Part shown: piece after piece, positions 26,171 to 34,589 of the stretch
Layout of the letters: every line of letters begins with the position of its first letter
Position numbering within the stretch: position 1 is the stretch's first letter
NCBI RefSeq assembly: GCF_019186805.1
Contig: NZ_CP066783.1
Coordinates: 2,679,501 to 2,743,500 of the forward strand
Reading direction: 5' to 3'
Length of the DNA: 64,000 nucleotides
Source of the DNA: Comamonas fluminis
GTDB taxonomy: Bacteria; Pseudomonadota; Gammaproteobacteria; Burkholderiales; Burkholderiaceae_C
Position numbers and translations under genes: made by a program
The notes under the pieces: model-generated
Database searches by the model: none
What the model was told of the DNA's origin: nothing
Seen by the model: the letters and a program-made list of their open reading frames with translations, nothing else

Positions 26171-27250
26171 TTAAACTGAAATATTGGTGTTGTATTGTTT
26201 TTTTGGAGAGTCGTTTTGATCAATGGGCAAGCCGGGTATCGGATTGCATAGCGCCAAGAATGCTTCGCAGGCAATCTTGCCAACCTTGGCCGCAACTCTG
26301 TAGAAGTTCACGATGCTGGATGGCGGAATTGCTACTGGTTCCCCCTTTTGGGCCTGATCGCCAGACTGGGAAAGATACTTTTCATCCACAATACCGCGCC
26401 TATGAACAATTAGGTGGCGCTGCAAATTTAATAGCCGTATTTCGCGGCTCTCTAGGATGTTGAAGAGATCGCCTTTTCCCCAGATAGCTCCGACCGCAGC
26501 TTTCAGTGTAAGCAAGTCGCTGGCATCGCGTTGCCGAACTAGTAGGTCACCCATGCAGTTTTGGAAGTTGAACTTCCGTTCTTCCAGTTCATCGAAAGTC
26601 AATTTCGGCAGTTCAAATCTTTTTTTTGCAACTTCATCTGTGATGAGTCGCTTTGCTAGCTCTGGCTTCCAGTTGATGATTTCTATCAGTTGATCTTTGA
26701 GTAGCACTTCGATAGAGGACCAAATGGCAACGGCTGTTTGATATCTCAACTCCTTGGCTGCTTGCACAGTGCTCTGCTGGAATGGGTCGAATAGCAGCGC
26801 TTCGATAGATTGCCGAAATACACGATTGAACCTTGCTTCCGACTGTGTGATTGTTCGCATCTCTTCGTCGGCTGCGGCGTGCGCTTGTTTAATTACGCGA
26901 TCAGACGCTTCTTCTTGGCTTTCATTTGGAAGCAAGCCCTTTCCGTTAATTGTGTGGATTGCATGGAGCAGGACTCTTGATCGCTCGTTCTCCCATGCAA
27001 GGCCAAAGGAGATGCGATTTGGTAGGCAAGCGGCATCGCTGATGGCCGTGAGGGCAGATAGAAATGACTGAGGCGCCGCCTGCAAGTGCTCTGGCAATCT
27101 TTGAATTAGGTCGGAAATCTCTTTAGTGTGTCGTGAACTTAGTTCAAAAGAAACAATAAATTGCTCTTTGACTCGATCCGATAATGCACGTACCTCTGGG
27201 GCGATAGTTGTCGTTGATTCAAAGGGATTGGTGACGTCTTCTTGAGTCAT
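26171..27250 (-). CDS. HEPN-motif protein of unknown function (large member of a pair)
   Basis: A 359-residue, mostly helical protein without signal peptide or membrane segment. Near the C-terminus LLNLQRHLIVHRRGIVDEKYL contains R278-x4-H283, the RxxxxH motif of HEPN ribonuclease or scaffold domains; an N-terminal helical region of about 250 residues precedes it. A+T content is visibly above that of the surroundings. It follows a second HEPN-motif gene by 89 bases on the same strand. ATG 27250 is chosen although the frame is open to 27436. HEPN proteins commonly act in toxin-antitoxin and phage defence; that role here is inference. Confidence 0.6.
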   Translation of the reverse strand: MTQEDVTNPFESTTTIAPEVRALSDRVKEQFIVSFELSSRHTKEISDLIQRLPEHLQAAPQSFLSALTAISDAACLPNRISFGLAWENERSRVLLHAIHTINGKGLLPNESQEEASDRVIKQAHAAADEEMRTITQSEARFNRVFRQSIEALLFDPFQQSTVQAAKELRYQTAVAIWSSIEVLLKDQLIEIINWKPELAKRLITDEVAKKRFELPKLTFDELEERKFNFQNCMGDLLVRQRDASDLLTLKAAVGAIWGKGDLFNILESREIRLLNLQRHLIVHRRGIVDEKYLSQSGDQAQKGEPVAIPPSSIVNFYRVAAKVGKIACEAFLALCNPIPGLPIDQNDSPKKQYNTNISV

Positions 27251-27339
27251 TGAGGAATTGTGTAAGCGAACGAAAAGCCTAATATTTGAAATGAGAGGTG
27301 GCGACCGGCTTGCCTGGCGACATCCTCTCGATGAATGGA

Positions 27340-27843
27340 TTAGGAACCACTCGGCACTAACTGTGTGAGACCGCAGATGAGAGCGTTGTTTGCATGCTCG
27401 AAGTTGCTGCGCTGTCCTTGAATGCCGTAGGCCCACTTCACGCCGTGGAATAGATTGTTTCTCAAACGGTAGATGACGATAAGCAACGCGGCTACGGAAT
27501 CTGCCGGATCGCTGTTGCTTGCGCTTAGAACCTGCTTCACCAACGCTGGGTTGTCATTGTTCCGAAGGTTTAGGCCATTGAAGTGGTCAGTGAACTGCCC
27601 ATCAACGAAATATCTCTGCTGAAAATAGGCCAAGCTAGACTGAAAAGCTGCTGCATCAAGACGTCCTTCTGCCTTTCGCTCGTGGACAAGTGCCAAGATG
27701 GCTTGCGCTGATGCGCGTGTTTGCAGCCCCTTGGCCTCAAAAAGGCTCCACAGGAGGGCAAAGTGAAGAATCGCCCAACGATCTTCTTCAGGAAGATCTC
27801 TGAAACCGGGGACTGTCTGCTCAAGCCACTCAATGGGATTCAT
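27340..27843 (-). CDS. HEPN-motif protein of unknown function (small member of a pair)
   Basis: A 167-residue soluble protein. IVIYRLRNNLFHGVKWAYG carries R128-N-N-L-F-H133, matching the RxxxxH motif with the downstream G often seen in Apea/AbiV-like HEPN domains. The rest is helical with no other motif I recognise. The ATG at 27843 is favoured over a TTG nine bases upstream. It is the upstream gene of the pair and lies in the same low-G+C segment. It may be partner, antitoxin or duplicate nuclease of the larger protein. Confidence 0.6.
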   Translation of the reverse strand: MNPIEWLEQTVPGFRDLPEEDRWAILHFALLWSLFEAKGLQTRASAQAILALVHERKAEGRLDAAAFQSSLAYFQQRYFVDGQFTDHFNGLNLRNNDNPALVKQVLSASNSDPADSVAALLIVIYRLRNNLFHGVKWAYGIQGQRSNFEHANNALICGLTQLVPSGS

Positions 27844-28630
27844 CGCGCCCAACGTAATGTAGATGGCTCCACACCGCAGGCCCTGTCTGGCGCTTGCAGT
27901 CTAAATTGGCACAAAAAAACGCGGCAAGGGGCTTGTAGCCTAGCTTGAAGATGGATGTGCAGCATGAAAGTACTGTACTAAATTCGGCCATGAACTCCGT
28001 CTCCCCTCCTGTATTGCGCGCCACACGGTCGGCTGAACTTGGTCCGTGAGCGAATTCGCTATTAACACTATAGCCAGTCCACCGAGTAAGCCTAAGTGCA
28101 ATGCGTGTGCTTGCTTGTTAACTGGAACGGTTTATGACATCTGCGAGACAGAGATAGCAGGAAATAGAATTTTTTCTGCCTATGCTGACCAATGAGTGAC
28201 GGTTTTCGAGCTTCTAACTGGATGGCGGCTCAGGGTCGATAAGCGACAGTCGAAAATTAGCCTGAATGGCTTGTTTCTTACCCAAGTCAAAAAAGCCCTG
28301 AAGTCAATTCGGAGTTCAGCGCTTTTTATTTGGCGCCTTACGCTAATCCGCTACCTCACCCATCTTTTTCTCGCGTCCCAACAGCGGAATTTACGCAATC
28401 ACACGCTGAGCATGGCCCGCTCAGTCAAGACCCTGCGCTTTGGCCTCAATTTCGGCCATCAGCGCCATCAGCGCCAGCAGTTATTGGACTTCAGCCCGTC
28501 CAAACACATGCTCCCTCATTGGCCGTCACCCGCTACGCACAAGAGCTGGCATTGATTGCCGAAGAGCCTCAGAAAAATCAATTTCAAGCCCTTATCCAAT
28601 ATACGCTACCAGCTATCAAATAATGAGTAT
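27844..28630. other. 787-base gene-poor stretch between the HEPN pair and the IS element
   Basis: Low-G+C sequence with no gene I can support. A frame open from 28261 to 28623 (no ATG; TTG at 28330) ends just before the IS and could be a remnant. Its last bases include CAGCTATCAAA of the intergenic repeat family. The stretch probably contains the promoter of the HEPN genes and decayed accessory DNA. Confidence 0.5.
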
Positions 28631-28648
28631 TGAATCGCCCCGGATTCC

Positions 28649-29524
28649 CTAGACACTTTTAAGCCGTTGGGAATGGCGTTTCTCGAACTCTATCGGAGAA
28701 ATATCTCCTGCAGTGCCGTGACGCCTTTTTGGGTTGTAGAACATCTCGATGTAGTTGAAGATATCTGCCCTTGCGTCCTCGCGCGACGTGTAGATCTGGC
28801 GACGAATTCGCTCGCGCTTGAGCAACTGGAAGAAGCTCTCGGCCACTGCGTTGTCATGACAGTTACCGCGGCGACTCATGCTGGAGACTAGGTTGTGATC
28901 TCGTAGGAAGTCCTGCCAGTCATGCCCGGTGAACTGACTTCCCTGATCCGAATGCACCATGACCGCCTGATCAGGTCGACGACGCCACAGAGCCATCAGT
29001 AGTGCATCGAGTACCAAGTCGGTATCGATGCGGCTGCCCATGGACCAGCCCACGACCAGACGGGAGAACAGATCAACCACCACTGCCAGGTACAGCCATC
29101 CCTCGTGAGTGCGGATGTACGTGATGTCGGTCACCCACGATTGATTGGGCTCATCCACAGCGAAGCGGCGCTGCAGGTGGTTAGGGGCAACTATGGCGGG
29201 CTTGCCTCCGCGCATCCCAGGGCGGCGCCGGTATCCCGTTTGCGAACGCAGCCCTTGGAGCTTGAGCAAACGGGCCACGCGGTGTTTACCGCAGCGCTCT
29301 CCCAGATCCCGCATGTCCAGTGTGAGCTTGCGGTAGCCGTACACACCACCACTTTCAAGCCAGGCTTGTTTGAGCAAACCTTGCAGTCGCAGATCATCCC
29401 GAGCCCGTGGGCTGACGGGTTCAGCTTTCCAAGCGTAATACCCGCTGGGATGTACCACCATGACTTTGCACATGCTACGAATGCTGTATTCGTGCTCATG
29501 TTTCTGAATAAATGCGTACTTCAC
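28649..29524 (-). CDS. IS3-family transposase OrfB (DDE integrase domain)
   Basis: A 291-residue rve-type integrase core. The HTH-like first part (SPRARDDLRLQGLLKQAW, VYGYRKLTLDMRDLG) is followed by the catalytic triad in WVTDITYIR (D), VMVHSDQGSQF (D) and DNAVAESFFQLLKRE (E). The start overlaps the end of orfA by 4 bases. In IS3 elements the active transposase is normally an OrfAB fusion made by -1 frameshifting; a suitable slippery A6G run lies in orfA at 29560-29554 (minus strand). Confidence 0.93.
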   Translation of the reverse strand: MKYAFIQKHEHEYSIRSMCKVMVVHPSGYYAWKAEPVSPRARDDLRLQGLLKQAWLESGGVYGYRKLTLDMRDLGERCGKHRVARLLKLQGLRSQTGYRRRPGMRGGKPAIVAPNHLQRRFAVDEPNQSWVTDITYIRTHEGWLYLAVVVDLFSRLVVGWSMGSRIDTDLVLDALLMALWRRRPDQAVMVHSDQGSQFTGHDWQDFLRDHNLVSSMSRRGNCHDNAVAESFFQLLKRERIRRQIYTSREDARADIFNYIEMFYNPKRRHGTAGDISPIEFEKRHSQRLKSV

Positions 29525-29799
29525 CCGAGCTGCTTGGCAAAGTACGCTGCGGCCTTTTTTAGGATGTCACGCTCCTCGGTCACACGCTTGAGCTCGGACT
29601 TTAGTCTGCGCAACTCTTCTGTCTGCGTAAGTTGAGCTTGTCGCTCTGCGGGAGGCCCTGAATGCGTCTTCAGCCACTGATACAGGCTATGTTGACTAAC
29701 GCCAAGGCGCTGTGACACGTCAGCGACCTTGTGGCCTCGTTGTGTGATCTGCTTGATGGCTTCGATCTTGAATTCGTCTGGATATTTAGGCTTACTCAT
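29521..29799 (-). CDS. IS3-family OrfA (helix-turn-helix)
   Basis: A 92-residue DNA-binding protein. KYPDEFKIEAIKQITQRGH and VADVSQRLGVSQHSLYQWLK form the HTH, followed by a leucine-zipper-like coiled coil LRRLKSELKRVTEERDILKK. The slippery AAAAAAG for OrfAB frameshifting is in the ILKKA codons. AGGAGG lies close before the ATG. It is complete and undamaged. Confidence 0.92.
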   Translation of the reverse strand: MSKPKYPDEFKIEAIKQITQRGHKVADVSQRLGVSQHSLYQWLKTHSGPPAERQAQLTQTEELRRLKSELKRVTEERDILKKAAAYFAKQLG

Positions 29800-29870
29800 G
29801 GCACCTCCTATTGGGCCTCGGGATTGAGGCTCAGAAGTGTCTAGAAAACCCGGGGCGATTCATATTTCAT

Positions 29871-31775
29871 TCACCAGTTCAACGCCTTGGCCAGTTGTTC
29901 CGCCTGGGCTTGTTCGCCTGCTGTCGCTATGGAAGCACGCAATATGGAGCGGGTGCTGGCTTGATCCACGATCCAGAAGATCACCTGCTTGACCAGCTTC
30001 ACCTCTTTCTTGCCAGTCTTGCTCTGCTGCGCGGTGACTTCAAAGGCCCACTGTCGCCCCACAGGCTTGCGGTCACTGGCCCGGGTCTGGGCTGCGAAGC
30101 TGCTTTTTTTCAAAGCTCCCAGCGTCAGGCCAAACTGCTTTTCCACCGCCGTGCGCAGCAGTTTTTCCTGCGCATCGTCGGTCTCGGGAATCTTCAGCCC
30201 CGTGGTCAGGCCCATTTGCTGCTCGGTCATCAGGTCGCGGTACAGCATGCGCTGCGAATCCAGCGGCTCCTGCAGATGAAAGCCTGCCGCACGCATGGGC
30301 AGCACCATGCCGGTGCGGCGGTTTTCCAGCTCGGCCACCTGCGGGTCTTTGGCCTGTACCCAGATGTTCTGCAGCCCGCCCGCGTTGCGCAGGTACTGGC
30401 GCATCAGCGCGGCGGCATCGGCGTTGCGGCCCTGCTGCGCTGCCAGCTCGGCCCCGTATTGCTGGGTTTGATCGACCAGCTCAGACTCCAGCCTGAACAG
30501 GCTGACATAGGGCCAGGCTTGCAGGGCCTGATCCAGATAGCGCCCAGCTTCGGCTTGCTGCCCCGCCTTGAAGGCCGAGATGCCCGCCACGGAGTTCAGG
30601 CGCGCCAGCTCGGCGGGGTACTGGGCATCTGGCAAGGCGGCACGGGCCAGTTGGCCTGCCTTGGGCCAGTCTTTGTCAACTTGCCAGGCCATTGTCACTT
30701 CACGCTCCTGGCGCGGCAGTTGCGGGGGCAGCTCTGGGGCGTTGGGCCATTGCATGGCCTGCCAGAGCTGGGGCAGTTGCTGCAGTGCAGTGTCACGCTC
30801 GCTGTCCAGTTGCTCGGCCTGCAGGCTCAGGCTCCAGTTGCCGCGCACCAGCGCCCAGTCCAGATGCAGGATGTCGGGCCGCCCGCCGCTTCGCTTTTCG
30901 CGGCTGGCCTGCTGGGTTTGCACACCATCGGTAAAAGGCAGCGCGGGCAGCTTGATGGACGGCTCTGGCGTTTGCTCGCTGGCCAGAGTGCTGCGCTCTT
31001 CCTGCAGCCATTTCTGCCGAGCCACGACGTCCATATCTTTCAGACGCTCTTCATAGCTGATCTGCACACGGGCCAGCAGGCGTTTTCCATCCGGTTTCAG
31101 ATAGACGTACTGCAGACTGGCAGCATCCTTGCGGTCTTTGGCGGGCTCCAGCTGAAACAGCACCCAGCGCCCCTGCACCAGCGGCACGCTGAATTGCGCA
31201 GCCTGATAGCCCAGCTGGTTGCGCTGCGCATCCCACTGCCACAGCGGCGCAAAAGGCTTGGCCTCCTGCTTGAGGGCCTGCAGATAGCGGGCCAGCGCGG
31301 CCTTGTCATCGGCCATGACCGCTGCCATTAGCCCCCGCTGAACCAGCGCCTGCATCTGGCCGTTGACCGGCCCCATGTCATCCGTCGCTGCCAGTTGCAT
31401 CATCTGGTCGGTCTGCAAGACAGCCTGCGCATATTGCCCCTGCTGATAGAGCAAGGTGTAGAGCAGTTCTGAAGCATCGAGCTGCTCGTAAGGGTTGCCT
31501 TGCGGCTGGGTCATGTCCACCAGCTTGCGCGCCTGGGCAATGGCATCGTCCCAGCGGCTGGCCTTGGCAGCGTCAACCACCGCACGGCGCTGCTTGAAAA
31601 AAGGCGAGTTCTGCTCGGCAGACTGCTCGGCGGCTTGCTCAGCCCGCTTGGCAGCAGGCTGGGTGCCCTTTTCTCTGGGTTCTGCCGCATGCAGCACCCC
31701 GGGGGCGACCAGCAATGCAGACAAAGCGATGACAGGCAGGCGAGCAAATACCGGAAGGCGGGGCAAACAAGGCAT
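29871..31775 (-). CDS. Exported helical-repeat protein of unknown function
   Basis: A 634-residue protein with a signal peptide (VIALSALLVAPGVLHAAEP). An A/E/Q-rich linker follows, then stretches that read like degenerate TPR helices (KASRWDDAIAQARKLV, LLYTLLYQQGQYAQAVLQTDQ, SAFKAGQQAEAGRYLDQALQ). No enzymatic motif is visible. A conserved-looking C-terminal part (PVGRQWAFEVTAQQSKTG, KQVIFWIVDQASTRSIL) suggests a beta-rich domain. The IS3 element has inserted 8 bases after its stop and probably removed its original terminator. Family not recognised. Confidence 0.7.
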   Translation of the reverse strand: MPCLPRLPVFARLPVIALSALLVAPGVLHAAEPREKGTQPAAKRAEQAAEQSAEQNSPFFKQRRAVVDAAKASRWDDAIAQARKLVDMTQPQGNPYEQLDASELLYTLLYQQGQYAQAVLQTDQMMQLAATDDMGPVNGQMQALVQRGLMAAVMADDKAALARYLQALKQEAKPFAPLWQWDAQRNQLGYQAAQFSVPLVQGRWVLFQLEPAKDRKDAASLQYVYLKPDGKRLLARVQISYEERLKDMDVVARQKWLQEERSTLASEQTPEPSIKLPALPFTDGVQTQQASREKRSGGRPDILHLDWALVRGNWSLSLQAEQLDSERDTALQQLPQLWQAMQWPNAPELPPQLPRQEREVTMAWQVDKDWPKAGQLARAALPDAQYPAELARLNSVAGISAFKAGQQAEAGRYLDQALQAWPYVSLFRLESELVDQTQQYGAELAAQQGRNADAAALMRQYLRNAGGLQNIWVQAKDPQVAELENRRTGMVLPMRAAGFHLQEPLDSQRMLYRDLMTEQQMGLTTGLKIPETDDAQEKLLRTAVEKQFGLTLGALKKSSFAAQTRASDRKPVGRQWAFEVTAQQSKTGKKEVKLVKQVIFWIVDQASTRSILRASIATAGEQAQAEQLAKALNW

Positions 31776-31856
31776 GAGGCGGCAGACAAAAGCAGTTCGA
31801 TAGCCTTGCAGTATAGAAAGCTGCCACCTCGCGAAGAATCCCCGAAAAATTCAGGC

Positions 31857-31888
31857 AAAAAAAGAGCGACCATCTGGCCGCCCTCTTC
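31857..31888 (-). terminator. Probable terminator of the second yebC gene
   Basis: On the minus strand AAGAGGGCG...CGCTCTTTTTTT gives an imperfect stem and a T7 run about 24 bases after the stop codon. Confidence 0.55.
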
Positions 31889-31911
31889 TCTTGGATACCA
31901 CTGCTGGGGGT

Positions 31912-32616
31912 TCAGTCCACCAGACCGGCATAGACGTGCTGCACGTCGTCGTCGTTTTCCAGGCCCGCCAGGAAGTCTTGCACTTCTTCCTGCTGCTCGG
32001 CAGACAGGCTAGACATGCTGACGGGGTTCTTGGCCTTGTAGCCCAGCTTGACCGACAGTACCTTGATGCCTTGAGCAGGCAGCGCCTTGCTGACAGCATC
32101 CAGATCGGCGATCTCAGTAATGAACAGGGTCACGCCCTCTTCGTCGCCGGGCTCGAAATCTTGAGCGCCTGCTTCAATGGCTGCCATTTCCACATCGGCG
32201 CCGTTTTCGGGTTCGCCTTCGATCATGCCCACATGGTCAAAGTCCCATGCCACGGCGCTCATCTGGCCCTTGCGGAAGCACACGCGCATATTGGGCGCAG
32301 TGCGGTTGGGGTTGTCGGTCAGGCATTCCACCATCACGGGCACGCGATGGGGGGCATAGCCTTCAAACAGCACGCTGGAGTAGTTCACAGCGTCGGCGCC
32401 AACGCCAGCGCCCTTCTTGATGGCGCGGTCCAGCGTGTCCTTGGGCATGGATGCCTTGCGGGCCGCTTCCACTGCCATGCGCAGGCGAGAATTGGCGGCA
32501 GGGTCGCCGCCGCCCAGACGGGCTGCGACCATGATTTCCTTGACCAGCTTGCCAAACAGCTTGCCCTTGGCATCAGCGACCAGCGCCTTGCCCTTTGCTT
32601 TCCATTGCGCGCCCAT
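31912..32616 (-). CDS. YebC/TACO1 family protein, YeeN-like (second paralogue)
   Basis: A 234-residue YebC-family protein. It begins [20 protein letters not shown] instead of MAGHSKW, the form typical of the YeeN/YebC-II branch. [24 protein letters not shown] is the conserved helical block, and the acidic end is [19 protein letters not shown] 32616 is used because this N-terminus is canonical; the frame continues upstream to 32754 without similarity. YebC-II proteins have been linked to relief of ribosome stalling at proline-rich stretches, while YebC-I lies at 13926. Confidence 0.9.
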   Translation of the reverse strand: MGAQWKAKGKALVADAKGKLFGKLVKEIMVAARLGGGDPAANSRLRMAVEAARKASMPKDTLDRAIKKGAGVGADAVNYSSVLFEGYAPHRVPVMVECLTDNPNRTAPNMRVCFRKGQMSAVAWDFDHVGMIEGEPENGADVEMAAIEAGAQDFEPGDEEGVTLFITEIADLDAVSKALPAQGIKVLSVKLGYKAKNPVSMSSLSAEQQEEVQDFLAGLENDDDVQHVYAGLVD

Positions 32617-32783
32617 GGGTGCGATTCCTTGTTGATTGGTGAGGGACAGACGCACAGCGCGCCCATCCGCAGAAAAACTCGAACCGCAATTTATACACCC
32701 GCCAAGCCGCCAAGGTCGGAACGCCGCCAATTTCTTGACATGGCTTCGTGCCAAAAGCGGGTGACACCGGCCACCTCATCCGG

Positions 32784-33233
32784 TCAACGCAGCCAGTGTC
32801 TGGAGCGCAGAATGTTCAGATAAAACCAGGGCAGCACAGTCAAAGCCAGACCAACCAGGCCCAATTGCCAGGCATCAGGCTCTGCGAATCTCCAGCCCCG
32901 CAGCCAATAGTTTGTCAAAGTGGACGACACCCACAGCAGCACCAAAAAGCCATAAGAATGCACGGCATAGCGGCTGCGCCGTGCGCAAAACCAGGCGCAA
33001 AGCAGGAACAAGGGGCCGTAGAGCCCGGCCAGCCCAAACGTCAGCCAGACATCCGGCGACATCTCCAAAACCACAGGGCCCGCCACGCTCCACCCAATGA
33101 CCGTCTGGTACAGCGAAGCCAGCCCGCACAGGGCAAACAGCGCGGTCAGCCCCCTGATCCCCCAGACATGCCCCGCAGGCGGCTGCGGTGCAGCGCTTTC
33201 CCCATCTGCCATTTCTTCCCTTCCCATCATCAA
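32784..33233 (-). CDS. Small integral membrane protein, unknown
   Basis: A 149-residue protein with four predicted membrane spans by eye: GLTALFALCGLASLYQ, LAGLYGPLFLLCAWFC, YGFLVLLWVSSTLTNYW and LGLVGLALTVLPWFYL. The N-terminal 25 residues are polar and proline-rich. It is divergent from the nucleoside-recognition gene at 33298, with 64 bases between. No family recognised. Confidence 0.6.
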   Translation of the reverse strand: MMMGREEMADGESAAPQPPAGHVWGIRGLTALFALCGLASLYQTVIGWSVAGPVVLEMSPDVWLTFGLAGLYGPLFLLCAWFCARRSRYAVHSYGFLVLLWVSSTLTNYWLRGWRFAEPDAWQLGLVGLALTVLPWFYLNILRSRHWLR

Positions 33234-33297
33234 GCGCCCCAGCAGGCTTGTGGCAAAAGCATAATCGACGCCAGTTCAGGACTCAGGTCGATTTTTT

Positions 33298-34527
33298 ATG
33301 CTCAATGCCTTGTGGCTGGGTTTCTTTCTGGTGGCAGCCGTGGCCGCGCTGGCGCAATGGCTGATTGGTGGTCAGGCCGAGGTTTTCTCGGCTATGGTGC
33401 AGGCCCTGTTTGCCATGGCCAAGCTCTCGGTCGAGGTGATGGTGCTGCTGTTTGGCACGCTCACGCTGTGGCTGGGTTTTTTGCGCATTGCTGAAAAAGC
33501 CGGTGTGGTGGAGTGGCTGGCCAGAATGCTAGGCCCGCTGTTTGCCAAGCTGATGCCCGAGGTGCCACGCGGCCACCCTGCGCTTGGCCTGATCACGCTG
33601 AACTTTGCTGCCAACGGCCTGGGGCTGGACAATGCGGCCACGCCCATGGGCCTCAAAGCCATGCGTGCGCTGCAGGAGCTGAACCGGCGCCCGGACACTG
33701 CGACGAACGCACAGATTCTGTTTCTGGTGCTCAACGCCTCATCGCTGACGCTGCTGCCCGTCACCATCTTCATGTACCGCATGCAACAAGGTGCGGCAGA
33801 CCCGACGCTGGTGTTCCTGCCCATCTTGCTGGCCACATCGGCCTCTACGCTGGTGGGTTTGCTCAGCGTGGCCATCGTTCAGCGCCTTCCCATCTTCAGC
33901 CCCGTGGTGCTGGCCTATCTGCTGCCGGTAGCGCTGGCGCTGGGCGCGTTCATGGCGTTCTTGACCACACTCAGCGCGGCTGCGCTGGCCCATCTGTCAT
34001 CGCTCATGGGCAATCTCACGCTGTTTGCACTGATCGTGCTGTTCGTGGGTCTGGGGGCCTGGAAAAAGGTCGCCGTGTACGACAGCTTTATTGAAGGCGC
34101 CAAGGAAGGCTTTGACGTGGCCAAGGGTCTGCTGCCCTATCTGGTAGCCATGCTTTGCGCCGTGGGCGTGTTCCGCGCCTCGGGGGCGCTGGAATATGTG
34201 CTGTCTGCCATTCGCTGGATCGTTGACGCCGTGGGCATGGATGCCCGCTTTGTGGATGCGCTGCCTACCGCACTGGTCAAACCGTTTTCAGGCAGTGCGG
34301 CCCGCGCCATGCTGATTGAGACCATGCAAAGCCAGGGCGTGGACAGCTTTGCCGCGCTAACTGCAGCCACGGTTCAGGGCAGCACCGAAACTACTTTTTA
34401 TGTGCTGGCCGTGTACTTTGGCGCCGTTGGTATTCAGCGTGCCCGCCATGCCGTGCCCTGCGCACTCATCGCAGAGCTGGCCGGTGTGGTCGCGGCTATT
34501 GTGGTTTGCTATCAATTTTTTGGATAA
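33298..34527 (+). CDS. SpmA/SpmB-like fusion membrane protein (nucleoside recognition/Gate domains)
   Basis: A 409-residue polytopic membrane protein. The N-terminal half resembles SpmA (VLLFGTLTLWLGFLRIAEKAG, LNFAANGLGLDNAATPMGLKAM). The C-terminal half resembles SpmB (VYDSFIEGAKEGFDVAKGLLPYL and PTALVKPFSGSAARAMLIE). Both carry the Gate/nucleoside-recognition fold. In Bacillus the two are separate spore maturation proteins; in non-sporulating proteobacteria fused copies are of unknown function, perhaps transport. Followed closely by an HD-domain gene. Confidence 0.88.
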   Translation: MLNALWLGFFLVAAVAALAQWLIGGQAEVFSAMVQALFAMAKLSVEVMVLLFGTLTLWLGFLRIAEKAGVVEWLARMLGPLFAKLMPEVPRGHPALGLITLNFAANGLGLDNAATPMGLKAMRALQELNRRPDTATNAQILFLVLNASSLTLLPVTIFMYRMQQGAADPTLVFLPILLATSASTLVGLLSVAIVQRLPIFSPVVLAYLLPVALALGAFMAFLTTLSAAALAHLSSLMGNLTLFALIVLFVGLGAWKKVAVYDSFIEGAKEGFDVAKGLLPYLVAMLCAVGVFRASGALEYVLSAIRWIVDAVGMDARFVDALPTALVKPFSGSAARAMLIETMQSQGVDSFAALTAATVQGSTETTFYVLAVYFGAVGIQRARHAVPCALIAELAGVVAAIVVCYQFFG

Positions 34528-34589
34528 CTGCATTAATCGGCGCTGACTTCAGGCCGATTTCTTGCAAAAAAATGAAACCGGGTGCTGCC

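Larger units (their letters stand above)
28631..29862 (-). mobile_element. Complete IS3-family insertion sequence
   Basis: A 1232-bp element with orfA and orfB in overlapping frames. The imperfect terminal inverted repeats begin TGAATCGCCCCGG at both ends and continue about 34 bases (CTAGACACTT shared). It is flanked by a TAT direct repeat (28628-28630 and 29863-29865), fitting the 3-bp target duplication of the family. The right end lies 8 bases from the stop codon of the gene at 29871. Intact ORFs, termini and duplication argue for a recent, possibly active insertion. Confidence 0.9.

Noticed and set aside
26171..27250. Reading the large HEPN gene as starting at 27436
   Set aside because: The extra 62 codons overlap the 3' end of the small HEPN gene and lack conserved character; ATG 27250 is simpler.
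28261..28623. Frame without ATG before the IS element, possible truncated gene
   Set aside because: No recognisable motif, only a TTG start, and it ends in a repeat; kept as part of the gap description, not as a gene.
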